A model generated the notes under the pieces. The model worked only from the letters and a program-made list of their open reading frames with translations, had not been told where the DNA came from and made no database searches. Both the position numbers and the translations under genes were made by a program. 64,000 nt of DNA from Rariglobus hedericola (GTDB lineage: Bacteria > Verrucomicrobiota > Verrucomicrobiia > Opitutales > Opitutaceae), in contig NZ_VMBG01000001.1 in the NCBI RefSeq assembly GCF_007559335.1, forward strand, positions 620,001 to 684,000, given 5' to 3'. Shown here piece after piece: positions 35,112-43,950 of the stretch. How positions within the stretch are numbered: position 1 is the first letter of the stretch; every line of letters begins with the position of its first letter.

Positions 35112-35155
35112 GTGCGAGCGCTGGCGTTTATCGCAAACCGCGCTTTGATGCCCGC

Positions 35156-35839
35156 ATGCCTTCCGCCCCAGCTGACACGGTTTTTGACGTCGTCGACGTG
35201 ACCAAAGCCTACGGTGCCCGCCGGGTGCTGGATACCGTTTCGTTTTCGGTCAAAGCGGGCGAGCGAGTCGCTCTCACTGGCCCCTCGGGCAGCGGAAAAA
35301 CTACGTTACTCAACTGTCTCGGCGGCGTGGACCGGCCCGATTCAGGTTCGATTACGCTCAACGGTCTTCGCATCGACCAACTCGACAGCGATGCCCTCGC
35401 CCGGTTGCGGCGCGAACGGGTCGGGACGGTGTTTCAGTTTTTCCACCTATTGCCCACTTTGACCGCAGAGGAAAACATCGGCCTGCCGCTGCAACTCCTC
35501 GATGTGCCCGCCGCCGAGCGCCGCGAACGCGTGAATCATTTTCTCACACGTATCGGTTTGGAACATCGCGCCCATGCCCTGCCCTCGCAGCTTTCCGGCG
35601 GCGAACAACAGCGAATCGCGATTGCCCGCGCACTTATTCACCGGCCCGCGCTGATTCTCGCCGATGAACCGACCGGCAATCTCGATTCCACCAACGGAGC
35701 CAACATTCTCGCCCTCCTGCGCGAATTGACCGACGAGACCCGCACCGCGCTTATTTTGGTCACGCACAGCGAAGAGGCCGCCACGATCTGCCATCGCCGT
35801 ATTCATCTGCGCGACGGGCGGGTCGTCGATCGCACATGA
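35156..35839 (+). CDS. ABC transporter ATPase, LolD/MacB-type
   Basis: Energises the FtsX-type permease encoded next. The 227-residue protein has Walker A LTGPSGSGKTT, Q-loop VFQFFHLLP, signature LSGGEQQRIAIARAL, Walker B LILADEPTGNLD and H-loop LVTHSEE. Its length matches LolD. The first gene of a four-gene operon: its stop overlaps the permease start by 4 bases. In other bacteria the ATPase-FtsX-AttH set exports or processes lipoproteins or lipids. Confidence 0.93.
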   Translation: MPSAPADTVFDVVDVTKAYGARRVLDTVSFSVKAGERVALTGPSGSGKTTLLNCLGGVDRPDSGSITLNGLRIDQLDSDALARLRRERVGTVFQFFHLLPTLTAEENIGLPLQLLDVPAAERRERVNHFLTRIGLEHRAHALPSQLSGGEQQRIAIARALIHRPALILADEPTGNLDSTNGANILALLRELTDETRTALILVTHSEEAATICHRRIHLRDGRVVDRT

Positions 35840-38478
35840 GCGCACCGCTGCTCCCGTTTCTCTTACGCCGTTTCACGCTGCGACACTGGCTGCTTGCACC
35901 CAAGCAAAGCGCGTTGCTGGTCGTCATCCTCGCGCTCGGCGTGGCGGTGTTTGTATCTGTGCGTCTGGCCAACCGCGCGGCGGTATCCAGTTTTTCGAAC
36001 TTCACGGATACGCTCACCGGTCAAAGCGATTGGATCATCCAGCCTCCCGCCGGGACGTTGCCCGAAAGCGTCCTGCCTGAACTGCGCTCAGCGCTCGACG
36101 GTCGTGCGGTGCACATTATTCCGGTCGTGGAGACCACGGCGTCGCCTCCACCGGAATCCGGCAACGAGGCGAAATTCGGCCGCCCGACTTACACGCTGCT
36201 GGGTGTGGATCTAATCAGTATCGCCAACCTCGCGCGCCCTCAGGACGGCTCGTTTCTGAATCAGAAAAAAACCGGCGCACGCGGCCAGGAAGCCGAAGGC
36301 GATCAAGGATTCTGGTCGGCGTTTAACAACGGTCCGCAGGTCTGGATCAGCGCAGATTTCGCCGCGACACCACCCGAGCAGATCACACTCGTCATCGACG
36401 AAACGGTGCGGTCGCTGCCGGTCGCTGGCATCATTCCGAGCGCGCCTGATGCGCCCCGTGCACCCGCCACATTGATAATCGCCGATCTGGCGCAGCTACA
36501 AAAAATAACCGGCAAAACCGGGCGTGTTGACCGCGTGGAGTTCATCATCGAAAGCGGTCCGCGTTCCGACGAACGCCGCGCCGAATTGCGGGATATTTTA
36601 GAAAAGCTCGCTCAATCACCCAGCGGCGCACGCTGGCTGGTCACCGCACCCGGAGCCAAGCGCGACACCGCCGAGGCGATGACCCGCGCATTCCGACTGA
36701 ACCTCACGATTCTCTCGCTCATCGCGTTGCTCACGGGGCTTTATTTGATTTTTCAGGCACTCGACGGCGCGGTGGTGCGTCGACGTCCGGAAATTGCGAT
36801 TCTGCGTTCACTCGGAGTCGAGGAACGCACCATCCGCCGGTTGTGGCTGGCGGAGTCGGCTTTGCTCGGACTCGCGGGCGGAGCGCTCGGGTTGTTGCTC
36901 GGTTGGGCCGGTGCGCAAGTCGCGGTGCGCGCCGTGGGCCAGACCGTCAACGCGCTCTATTATGCAACGACCGTGGCGTCGGCGAATCTTACGTTCGGCG
37001 AATCGCTGCTCGGTTTGGCGCTCGGCGTGAGCGCGGCCTTGGTGGCGGGTTTCTGGCCGGCCCGTGAAGCTGCACGCACGCCTCCGGCGCAGGTGTTGCA
37101 ACGCGGCGCGCCGCCCGCAGCCGGGGCCCGCTTGTGGCGCAGCATCGGGCTCGGACTGGCATGTATCATTGCGGGAATTATCTGCGCGCAACTGCCACCG
37201 GTGCGCTTCGCGGGCGGCGGACGGTTTCCTTTCGCGGGCTACGTGGCGGCGTTCCTTTGGGTGTTTGGCGCGGGCATTTCGTGCGCGTTTCTTCTACCTC
37301 CGCTGGCTCGGTTGGCGCAGGCGGCGGGCGGGCGTTATGCAACGGCACGGATCGCGCTGGGTCATCTGCGAACACCGTCGGGCCGGCACCGGCTCGCGGC
37401 GGCGGCATTGGTGTGCGCGATCGGCATGACCGCCGGCATGACCATCCTCGTCGCGAGTTTTGAGCAGACAATGCAGGGCTGGGTTCGCCGGGCCTTGCAG
37501 GCCGACCTCTACATCTCGAGTGCGGGCGCGCAAAGCGCCTCGTCGCAAAATCGGATCTCGGCCGACGCCGCGCAGGCCCTCGCAACGCATCCGGCCGTGG
37601 CGCACGCCGGCATGTTGGTTGCCCACCCGATCGACATGGAGGGAGTTTCCACGTTGCTCTCGGGCGTTGATCTCGAAGATCCGGCCACGCGTCCGGATCT
37701 GCCGTGGATCACTCCGCCGCATGACGACGCCGTGTTCGATCCAGCGCGCAACGAACACCTCGCGCTCGTGAGTGAAAGTTTCACCGAACGGTTTCGCGTC
37801 GGCGTGGGAGCAATGCTGCGATTACCGACGCCGGCGGGCATGCGTGAAGTCACCGTGGCGGGCGTGTTTGCCGACTACGGAAACGAGCGTGGGTCCATCC
37901 TCGTGCCGCGACGCTTGACGCGAGCGTGGTTCGCCGAGGATTCCGTCACCAGCGTGGCGCTCTATGTAAAACCGGGCGTGGATCCCGACACGCTTCGCGC
38001 CGAATTGACCAAACTTTATCCGGGACTATCGGTCTTCACCAACGCCCGGTTGCGGGCCGAAGTGCTGCGCGTGTTTCGACAGACCTTTTCGATCACGCAC
38101 GCGTTGGAAGTGATTGGCGTGGCGGTCGCGATGACGGGGCTCGCGCTCACGTTGATCAGCGTGTTGCTGGATCGCCGTGACGAACTCACCACGTTGCGTG
38201 CGCTGGGGTTTCGCCGGCGGCAGATTGCTGCATCGGCGTCACTCGAAGGCCTGGCGGTTTCCGCGTGCGCCGTGGCTGTCGGACTCGTGCTCAGCCTCGC
38301 GCTGGGCTGGCTGCTCATTCATGTAATCAACAAACAATCCTTCGGCTGGACACTGGCGACGGCAGTGCCGGTCGGCCGACTCGCGTTGCTCGGGCTCGGG
38401 GTGACGCTGACCGGCTGGATCGTCAGTTATGCCGTCGGCCTCTGGGGCGCGGACCTGCCCGCGGATCGCGAAGAATAA
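35836..38478 (+). CDS. FtsX-family ABC transporter permease
   Basis: Membrane subunit of an export or lipid-handling ABC transporter. At 880 residues it carries two FtsX repeats: membrane segments near LLVVILALGVAVFVSVRLANR, LTILSLIALLTGLYLIFQALDGAVVRRRPEIAILRSLG, a middle membrane pair, and at the end VIGVAVAMTGLALTLISVLLDRRDELTTLRALGFRRRQI with GLVLSLALGWLLIHVIN. Two large periplasmic parts lie between. Both EIAILRSLG and ELTTLRALG are the typical cytoplasmic FtsX loops. Coupled to the ATPase upstream and the AttH-like gene 2 bases downstream. Confidence 0.9.
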   Translation: MSAPLLPFLLRRFTLRHWLLAPKQSALLVVILALGVAVFVSVRLANRAAVSSFSNFTDTLTGQSDWIIQPPAGTLPESVLPELRSALDGRAVHIIPVVETTASPPPESGNEAKFGRPTYTLLGVDLISIANLARPQDGSFLNQKKTGARGQEAEGDQGFWSAFNNGPQVWISADFAATPPEQITLVIDETVRSLPVAGIIPSAPDAPRAPATLIIADLAQLQKITGKTGRVDRVEFIIESGPRSDERRAELRDILEKLAQSPSGARWLVTAPGAKRDTAEAMTRAFRLNLTILSLIALLTGLYLIFQALDGAVVRRRPEIAILRSLGVEERTIRRLWLAESALLGLAGGALGLLLGWAGAQVAVRAVGQTVNALYYATTVASANLTFGESLLGLALGVSAALVAGFWPAREAARTPPAQVLQRGAPPAAGARLWRSIGLGLACIIAGIICAQLPPVRFAGGGRFPFAGYVAAFLWVFGAGISCAFLLPPLARLAQAAGGRYATARIALGHLRTPSGRHRLAAAALVCAIGMTAGMTILVASFEQTMQGWVRRALQADLYISSAGAQSASSQNRISADAAQALATHPAVAHAGMLVAHPIDMEGVSTLLSGVDLEDPATRPDLPWITPPHDDAVFDPARNEHLALVSESFTERFRVGVGAMLRLPTPAGMREVTVAGVFADYGNERGSILVPRRLTRAWFAEDSVTSVALYVKPGVDPDTLRAELTKLYPGLSVFTNARLRAEVLRVFRQTFSITHALEVIGVAVAMTGLALTLISVLLDRRDELTTLRALGFRRRQIAASASLEGLAVSACAVAVGLVLSLALGWLLIHVINKQSFGWTLATAVPVGRLALLGLGVTLTGWIVSYAVGLWGADLPADREE

Positions 38479-38480
38479 CC

Positions 38481-39557
38481 ATGCGCCACATACTGATATT
38501 TTTTTGCGCCGTCTGCGCCTTGTGCGGCCAAACTCCGACTCCATTGGTGACCGCCGAGGGTTTTGCCGTGCCGCAACCCGGCCACGTGTTTTCGTTTCCG
38601 CGCGACCACGGCTCGCATTCGGAGTTTAAGATCGAGTGGTGGTATATCACCGGACACCTCGCGGCCGCCGACGGTCGTCGCTTCGGTTATCAGGCGACTT
38701 TTTTCCGCAGCGCCTCGGCGGATAAAACCTCACAGCTCCACCTCGCGCACATGGCGCTGACCGACGTAGGCACGGGAAAATTTTATTATCAGGAACGACT
38801 CAACCGCGAAGGCTGGGATGCGGGCGCATCCACGAGCACACTCGATGTGCACAATGGTCCGTGGTCTTTGCGGTTTATCGACGAGACAAGTGAGCGCATG
38901 GAATTGCGCGGCGGCGTGCGTGCCGAGGGTGCGTTCAACTTTACGCTGACTCCGACGAAACCGCTGGTCGTCTTTGGCGAGAATAGCATTTCGCGCAAAG
39001 GCTCCGCGCCGACCGCCGCCAGTTACTATCTCACGTTCACCCGACTGCGCACCGAAGGCGTGCTCACGCTCGGGGAGGAGTCGTTAAAGGTGACCGGCGA
39101 GTCGTGGATGGACCACGAAATCAGCAGCAGTCAGCTCGACCAAAACCAGATCGGCTGGGACTGGGTGAGCATCCATTTCAAAGACGGTCGTGAACTGATG
39201 TTCTACCGACTGCGACTTCGAGATGGCACGGCGGATCCAGCCTCTTCGCTCACTTGGGTGGACGCCGCGGGGCATCCGAAAAAAAGCTCATTCACGTGGG
39301 ACGTGCTGGATCGCTGGACGAGTCCGCGGACCGGCGCGGTTTATCCTTCGCGCGTTCGACTCATCTCAACCGACCCCGCCACTGGAAAACCCGCCGCCCT
39401 CACGCTCGAACCGCTCGTGAAAAATCAGGAACTGTCCGGCAGTCTCGGCGGCATTCCGTATTGGGAAGGTGCGTGTCGCGTGTTGGACGCCGACGGCCGC
39501 GAGGTGGGCTCGGCCTACATGGAGCTCACCGGCTACGCTAAAGATCTCAAATTATGA
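38481..39557 (+). CDS. AttH/CrtC-like lipocalin-related secreted protein
   Basis: AttH-family proteins accompany MacB/FtsX-type ABC exporters; members include carotenoid 1,2-hydratases, but most have no known reaction. The 358-residue protein has a signal peptide (MRHILIFFCAVCALCGQT). Family motifs follow: HVFSFPRDHGSHSEFKIEWWYITGHL, GRRFGYQATFFR, the QLHLAHMALTD segment and GESWMDHEISSSQLDQNQIGWDWVSIHFKDGRELMFYRLR. The Met right after the permease stop is used; the frame itself runs upstream inside the permease gene. The stop overlaps the SDR gene start by 4 bases. Confidence 0.85.
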   Translation: MRHILIFFCAVCALCGQTPTPLVTAEGFAVPQPGHVFSFPRDHGSHSEFKIEWWYITGHLAAADGRRFGYQATFFRSASADKTSQLHLAHMALTDVGTGKFYYQERLNREGWDAGASTSTLDVHNGPWSLRFIDETSERMELRGGVRAEGAFNFTLTPTKPLVVFGENSISRKGSAPTAASYYLTFTRLRTEGVLTLGEESLKVTGESWMDHEISSSQLDQNQIGWDWVSIHFKDGRELMFYRLRLRDGTADPASSLTWVDAAGHPKKSSFTWDVLDRWTSPRTGAVYPSRVRLISTDPATGKPAALTLEPLVKNQELSGSLGGIPYWEGACRVLDADGREVGSAYMELTGYAKDLKL

Positions 39558-40324
39558 CCACTGATTCCGCGCCCCAATCCCAGCCTGTCGTCCTTATTGC
39601 AGGCGTATCCGGAGGCATAGGCTCCGATGTCGCCCGCCGGCTCACCGCCGCAGGCTGGCGGGTCGCGGGCTATGCACGCGGCGCCGATAAACTCGCCGCC
39701 CTTCAAGCTCTCTTGCCGGATCTTCACGTGATCGAGGCCGATGCGACTCAATCTGAGGCGGTCGCTGCTGCGGTCCAGTCCACCGTGGCGCGCTTTGGCC
39801 GGCTCGATGCCTACGTGCACGCGGTCGGTTCGATACTGATCAAACCCGCACACCTCACCCAGATCGAGGAGTGGCATCGTGTGATCGACCTGAATCTCAA
39901 CTCGGCATTTTACGGCGTGAAGTCCGCGCTCGGTCCGATGCAGGCGCAAGGCGGCGGCTCCATAGTGTTGATCAGCTCGGTCGCGGCGCAGGCCGGCCTG
40001 CCGGGCCACGATGCCATTGCGGCGGCCAAGGGCGGCATCAACGGACTCGTGCTCGCCGCTGCGGCCAGTTACGCGGGCAAAGGGATTCGTGTGAATGCGG
40101 TGGCTCCCGGCTTGGTCGATACTCCGCTCGCGGCCGGCTTGCTCGGCTCCGAACAGGCGCGGCAGTTCTCCGACAAAATGCACCCCTTGGGCAAAGTCGG
40201 ACGGCCGGCCAATGTAGGCAGCCTGATCGCCTGGCTGGTGTCACCCGACGCAGACTGGGTGACCGGACAAATCTGGTCGGTCGATGGCGGCATGGCGCAC
40301 GTGCGGACGAAACCAAAAGGCTAA
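39554..40324 (+). CDS. Atypical short-chain dehydrogenase/reductase lacking the catalytic Tyr
   Basis: Rossmann-fold protein of unknown substrate, last gene of the ABC/AttH operon. The 256-residue protein has the cofactor loop LIAGVSGGIGSDVARRLTAAG, an NxxG-like HAVGS, Ser in VLISSVAAQAG, and then HDAIAAAKGGINGL where SDRs have YxxxK. The Lys is present but the Tyr is Ile. The C-terminal GWxxG region is VTGQIWSVDGGMAHV. Without the Tyr a normal oxidoreductase mechanism is unlikely, so it may be a binding or structural protein, or use another residue. I have seen IAAAK variants in the family, so this may be a subfamily feature. Confidence 0.8.
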   Translation: MTTDSAPQSQPVVLIAGVSGGIGSDVARRLTAAGWRVAGYARGADKLAALQALLPDLHVIEADATQSEAVAAAVQSTVARFGRLDAYVHAVGSILIKPAHLTQIEEWHRVIDLNLNSAFYGVKSALGPMQAQGGGSIVLISSVAAQAGLPGHDAIAAAKGGINGLVLAAAASYAGKGIRVNAVAPGLVDTPLAAGLLGSEQARQFSDKMHPLGKVGRPANVGSLIAWLVSPDADWVTGQIWSVDGGMAHVRTKPKG

Positions 40325-40406
40325 ATATTCAGCGCGTTTAAAATTTCGAAAAAACCTCTTGCCTTCACTCCTCAAAACCTGATTTTCACCACCTCCCGTC
40401 AGTTAC

Positions 40407-40482
40407 GGGCTCTTAGCTCAGTTGGTAGAGCGCCTGCATGGCATGCAGGAGGTCAGCGGTTCGACCCCGCTAGGGTCCACCA
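40407..40482 (+). tRNA. tRNA-Ala, anticodon GGC
   Basis: 76 bases with CCA encoded. Acceptor arms GGGCTCT and AGGGTCC pair (G-T wobbles), the D-arm is GCTCAGTTGGTAGAGC, the anticodon stem CCTGC/GCAGG encloses loop ATGGCAT with anticodon GGC (reads GCC), and the T-arm is AGCGGTTCGACCCCGCT. A strong terminator follows. Confidence 0.97.
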
Positions 40483-40499
40483 TTTTGGACAAATAAAAA

Positions 40500-40526
40500 G
40501 CCCCGGTTAATGACCGGGGCTTTTTT
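40500..40526. terminator. Terminator after tRNA-Ala, bidirectional with the TonB gene
   Basis: Perfect 8-bp stem GCCCCGGT/ACCGGGGC (40500-40507 and 40513-40520) with a 5-base loop, T6 on the plus side. On the minus side the preceding AAAAA supplies a T-run for the TonB-like gene. Confidence 0.9.
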
Positions 40527-40551
40527 GTGTCCTAAAATCAAAAACACTGAA

Positions 40552-41508
40552 TCACGTATCCTCACGCATCTTGAACGTGATGGTGTAATCATTGGTTTTC
40601 AGATTTGCAGGCGGCGGCGGCAGCGAGATGCGGCGGAAGGCGGCCAGAACCGATTGATCGAACTCGGAGTTTCGCGACGAACTGATGATGGTGACGTTCA
40701 CCACAGAGCCACTCGAAGTGAGGCGGAATTTTACGGAGGCCTCCAGAAGGTCGCTCACGCCCTCGGGTTTTTTATGCGCTTCCTTGAGGCGTTGGATGAG
40801 CAACGAGATGTAGGCTTCCGAAAGCTCGATATCCTGGCGCGTGAGAGCTTTGCCGCCGGCGCCACCGGTTTTATTCGCCGTGGAGCCGCCCGCGACGCCG
40901 CCGGCGATGCCTTCGGCGTCGATGCGTTTGAGTGAACCGGTGCCGCCACCGGCGGTCGGGGCTTTTTGCGAAGGCGACGACTTGCCTTTGTTCATGCGGT
41001 CGAATTCGGCCTTGGTCGTCCGCTTGCTGTTGAGCTCGGCTTCCTTGGCGGCGCGGGCATCAGCGGCGGCTTTGTCAGCCTTGACCTGCTTCTCGATCTT
41101 CGCGGCGCGTTTATCGGCGATGCGGTCCACCATCTTGGCCATGTTGACCGGTTTGTAGTCGGTCGGCTTAGGCTTGGCGGGTTTCGGCGGGGTTTTGACC
41201 GGAGGCGCGACCGCTTCGATCGGGCTGGTCACGGGCTCCGGTTCGGCAGGGGCGGCTTCAGCCGGCGCGGCGGCGGCGGGGATGGGCGCAGGCGGTTCGG
41301 GGGCTTCAAACTTTACGCCACCGGGAACACCGAGTGCGGGCGCCTCGGTTGCGGCGAAGTTATCGCCCGCGCCGGCGACGAGCTCAAAAACCTGCGGAGC
41401 CTCTTGGTCGGACTGGTGAGCCCGATAGGCAAACCACGCAATTAAACACAGCAGCAGCGCGTGAAGCGCGGCCGAGGCGAAAAAGGCGTTGGTGGTGCGG
41501 GCAGACAT
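40552..41508 (-). CDS. TonB/TolA-like energy transducer
   Basis: Periplasm-spanning protein that would use the ExbB/ExbD proton motor encoded upstream. The 318-residue protein has one N-terminal membrane anchor (FFASAALHALLLCLIAWFAYRA). A long Ala/Pro/Lys-rich region follows (PPKPAKPKPTDYK, then a coiled-coil-like IEKQVKADKAAADARAAKEAEL). The C-terminal TonB/TolA domain is LLEASVKFRLTSSGSVVNVTI and FDQSVLAAFRRISLPPPP. The charged helical middle is closer to TolA than to TonB. The order is exbB-exbD-tonB on the minus strand with 12 and 38 base gaps. Confidence 0.85.
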   Translation of the reverse strand: MSARTTNAFFASAALHALLLCLIAWFAYRAHQSDQEAPQVFELVAGAGDNFAATEAPALGVPGGVKFEAPEPPAPIPAAAAPAEAAPAEPEPVTSPIEAVAPPVKTPPKPAKPKPTDYKPVNMAKMVDRIADKRAAKIEKQVKADKAAADARAAKEAELNSKRTTKAEFDRMNKGKSSPSQKAPTAGGGTGSLKRIDAEGIAGGVAGGSTANKTGGAGGKALTRQDIELSEAYISLLIQRLKEAHKKPEGVSDLLEASVKFRLTSSGSVVNVTIISSSRNSEFDQSVLAAFRRISLPPPPANLKTNDYTITFKMREDT

Positions 41509-41546
41509 GACTCGTTAACTAAGACGACGCTCGAGAAACCGTTTTC

Positions 41547-41978
41547 TTACTGCTGCGCCTGCGTATCGAAGGAAATTTTCGAGAGACCGTTTTTCTTCAA
41601 CGCATCCATGACGCTGATGAACTGCTGTGCGGTGGAATTCGCATCCATGCGGATGTGAAACACCGGCGGTTTAGACTGGCTGGCATAACGGGCGAGTTCC
41701 TGCGTCATGCGGGTCAACGGAACGGGTGTGTCACCGAGGAGGCAGCTGCCATCGGCGCGAATCACGATGTTTTCCGATTTCGTATCGGGGTCGGGCTTCT
41801 GTTGTTCGCTGCTGGATTCGACGGGGAGATTCACGGGCACCGTTTGCTCCGACTGCGTGATCAACGGCGTGGCGATCATGAAGATGATCAACAGCACGAA
41901 GGCGAGGTCGAGGAGGTTGGTGACGTTCAACTCCGAGACCGCGTGCATCGAACGGCGTTGGCGAAAAGTGCGGGCCAT
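41547..41978 (-). CDS. exbD: ExbD/TolR-family protein
   Basis: Component of the proton-driven motor that energises a TonB or TolA protein. The 143-residue protein has the single membrane helix with the essential Asp in VTNLLDLAFVLLIIFMIATPLI, then a periplasmic domain. The ATPLI end and the RADGSCLLGDTPVPL domain are typical of ExbD. The start overlaps nothing and lies 12 bases after exbB. Whether the set is Exb (TonB-dependent import) or Tol (envelope division) cannot be settled from sequence; no TonB-dependent receptor, TolB or Pal lies in the window. Confidence 0.88.
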   Translation of the reverse strand: MARTFRQRRSMHAVSELNVTNLLDLAFVLLIIFMIATPLITQSEQTVPVNLPVESSSEQQKPDPDTKSENIVIRADGSCLLGDTPVPLTRMTQELARYASQSKPPVFHIRMDANSTAQQFISVMDALKKNGLSKISFDTQAQQ

Positions 41979-41990
41979 GGTCGTGGGCGC

Positions 41991-42677
41991 TTAGTTCTTC
42001 GACTCGAGCTCGAGGCGGTCGGCCAGCGAGCTGGCGTAGTTCTCGAGTTCGGTGGAGAGCTGCTTCACTTTTCCGATAAGGAAATTGTAGCCGAACATCG
42101 ACGGGATGGCGACGACTAGGCCGGCGATCGTGGTCATGAGCGCGGCGGATACACCCGGCGCGAGATCGCGAATGCTGGCCGTGGCGCCGGTCATCGCGCT
42201 GAACGCCTCCATCACGCCCCAGACGGTGCCGAGCAGGCCGAGGAACGGCGCGCCAGAGACGATCGTCGCGAGAAAAATCATGCTAGCCTCGTAGCGCAGC
42301 AACTGGCGGGCGATGGCGCGCTGGATGGCGTTTTCGGAGTGTTCGAGACGCGAGCGGCTGTTGTCCTCGCCCTTTTCCTTGAGGATGGACGCGGCGCGCC
42401 AGTAGGCCTCGACCGCATCTGCGAACAGATCGGCGTAGGGAATCGAGCGCTTGTTGCGCAGCGACTCGGGCAGATCGAGCAACGTGCGCTCTTCGCGGAG
42501 ACGTTGTTCGAACGCGAGGTTCAGGTCGCGCAGGCGTTTCAGTTCGTTGTATTTCCCGAACATCACGGTCCAGGCGATCAGACTGAAAACGCCGAGGCCG
42601 ATGGTGAGAATCTGACCAAAAACATCGGTATCACCGAAGATTTTCAGGAGGTTGGCGGAGGCAAAAAAGAGTGTCAT
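41991..42677 (-). CDS. exbB: ExbB/TolQ-family proton channel protein
   Basis: Three-helix membrane protein of the MotA/TolQ/ExbB family. The 228-residue protein begins MTLFFASANLLKIFGDTDVFGQILTIGLGVFSLIAW. It has the cytoplasmic helix with LREERTLLDLPESLRNKRS, then the conserved core LATIVSGAPFLGLLGTVWGVMEAF and VSAALMTTIAGLVVAIPSMFGYNFLIGKV. These are typical ExbB motifs. The start is the Met before TLFFASANL, 18 codons into the frame, since the upstream codons do not fit the family. It is divergent from the PfkB gene across 138 bases. Confidence 0.9.
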   Translation of the reverse strand: MTLFFASANLLKIFGDTDVFGQILTIGLGVFSLIAWTVMFGKYNELKRLRDLNLAFEQRLREERTLLDLPESLRNKRSIPYADLFADAVEAYWRAASILKEKGEDNSRSRLEHSENAIQRAIARQLLRYEASMIFLATIVSGAPFLGLLGTVWGVMEAFSAMTGATASIRDLAPGVSAALMTTIAGLVVAIPSMFGYNFLIGKVKQLSTELENYASSLADRLELESKN

Positions 42678-42815
42678 CGAAAAGTGCGTGTAGCGGCGAC
42701 AAGCGTTGCAGGCTTTGGTTCGCACCTTCAATGGAAATCAAGATTTCGCACGACGGAGAATCTGATTGCCGCTCGCGACGGCGGAATCTTCCCTGACCGC
42801 TCCCTCTTCTTTCCT

Positions 42816-43925
42816 ATGGATTTCAAAGCCCGCACGCTGGACGCCCTGCTCAAAACCGGATCTTCCCTCACAGGAAAACTCTCGGTCGTCGGTCTCGACG
42901 GATTTGTGGACACCATCGTCACGCCGGTCGCGCTGCGCACCGCCCAGGGCGAGGCGTTTACCCCGATCACCACGATCAACGAATTCGGCCAGCGCATCCT
43001 CGGCGCCGCGGGCAAGAGCACCAACATCGAGTTCTATCCGCGCATGGACAAACTGGGCGGCAACGGCCCGATCATGGCCAACGCCCTCATCTCCGCCGGC
43101 GGCCGCCTCAAATACATCGGTGCCCTTGGTCGCGCCGCGATTCACCCCGTTTTCCAGGAATTCGCCGGCAAGGCCGATGTTGTTTCCCTCGCCGATCCCG
43201 CCTCCACGACCGCCGTCGAGTTCACCGATGGCAAACTCATGCTCGGCCAGATGCGCAGCCTCGATGAAATCACCTTCGAGCGCATCGTCGAAAAGATGGG
43301 CCGCGCCGGCGTCGATCAGGCCTTTGGTGCCGCCGACCTCATCGCCCTCGTCAACTGGACGATGATCCCGAACATGACGGCGATTTTTGAGGCGCTGGTG
43401 AACGACGTGCTCCCCGCCCTGCCCGCCAAGGACCGCATTTTCTTCTTCGACCTCGCCGACCCCGAGAAGCGCTCGCGCGACGATTTGCTCAAGGCCTTGG
43501 AGGTCATTGGCAAATTCGAGAAATTCGGCCGCGTCACCCTCGGTCTCAATCTCAAGGAAGCCCAGCAGGTGTGGGCCGCGCTCGACTACCCGATCATCAA
43601 GGAAGACGAGGCCGGCCTCCGCAAAATGGCCGCCGACATCCGCGCGCGCCTCGGGCTTTCCACGGTGGTCGTTCATCCCAAGGAGTCTGCCGCCTGCGCC
43701 ACCGCCGAGGGCACCGCGTGGATTCCCGGTCCTTACACGCCCAAGCCGCTCATCACCACGGGTGCCGGCGACCACTTCAACGCCGGTTTCTCCAACGGCC
43801 AGCTCCTCGGCTTGTCGCCTGAATCCTGCCTCGCGGTCGGCGTCTGCACCTCCGGCCACTACGTCCGCACCGGCCAGAGCCCCACGCTCAACGACCTCAC
43901 CACCTTCCTCCAGACTTGGAATTAA
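42816..43925 (+). CDS. PfkB-family carbohydrate kinase
   Basis: Transfers phosphate from ATP to a sugar or nucleoside; the exact substrate cannot be assigned. The 369-residue protein has the N-terminal VVGLDGFVDTIVTPV, the sugar-binding PRMDKLGGNGPIMANALISAGGRLKYIGALG, and the anion-hole/base signature GAGDHFNAGFSNGQLLGL with the catalytic Asp. This GAGD motif defines the family. Start: MDFKARTLDALLKTG, because the upstream part of the frame has unlike composition and no domain. It stands before tmk with 25 bases between. Confidence 0.88.
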   Translation: MDFKARTLDALLKTGSSLTGKLSVVGLDGFVDTIVTPVALRTAQGEAFTPITTINEFGQRILGAAGKSTNIEFYPRMDKLGGNGPIMANALISAGGRLKYIGALGRAAIHPVFQEFAGKADVVSLADPASTTAVEFTDGKLMLGQMRSLDEITFERIVEKMGRAGVDQAFGAADLIALVNWTMIPNMTAIFEALVNDVLPALPAKDRIFFFDLADPEKRSRDDLLKALEVIGKFEKFGRVTLGLNLKEAQQVWAALDYPIIKEDEAGLRKMAADIRARLGLSTVVVHPKESAACATAEGTAWIPGPYTPKPLITTGAGDHFNAGFSNGQLLGLSPESCLAVGVCTSGHYVRTGQSPTLNDLTTFLQTWN

Positions 43926-43950
43926 CCCGTCACCCCGCATTCTCCCGACC

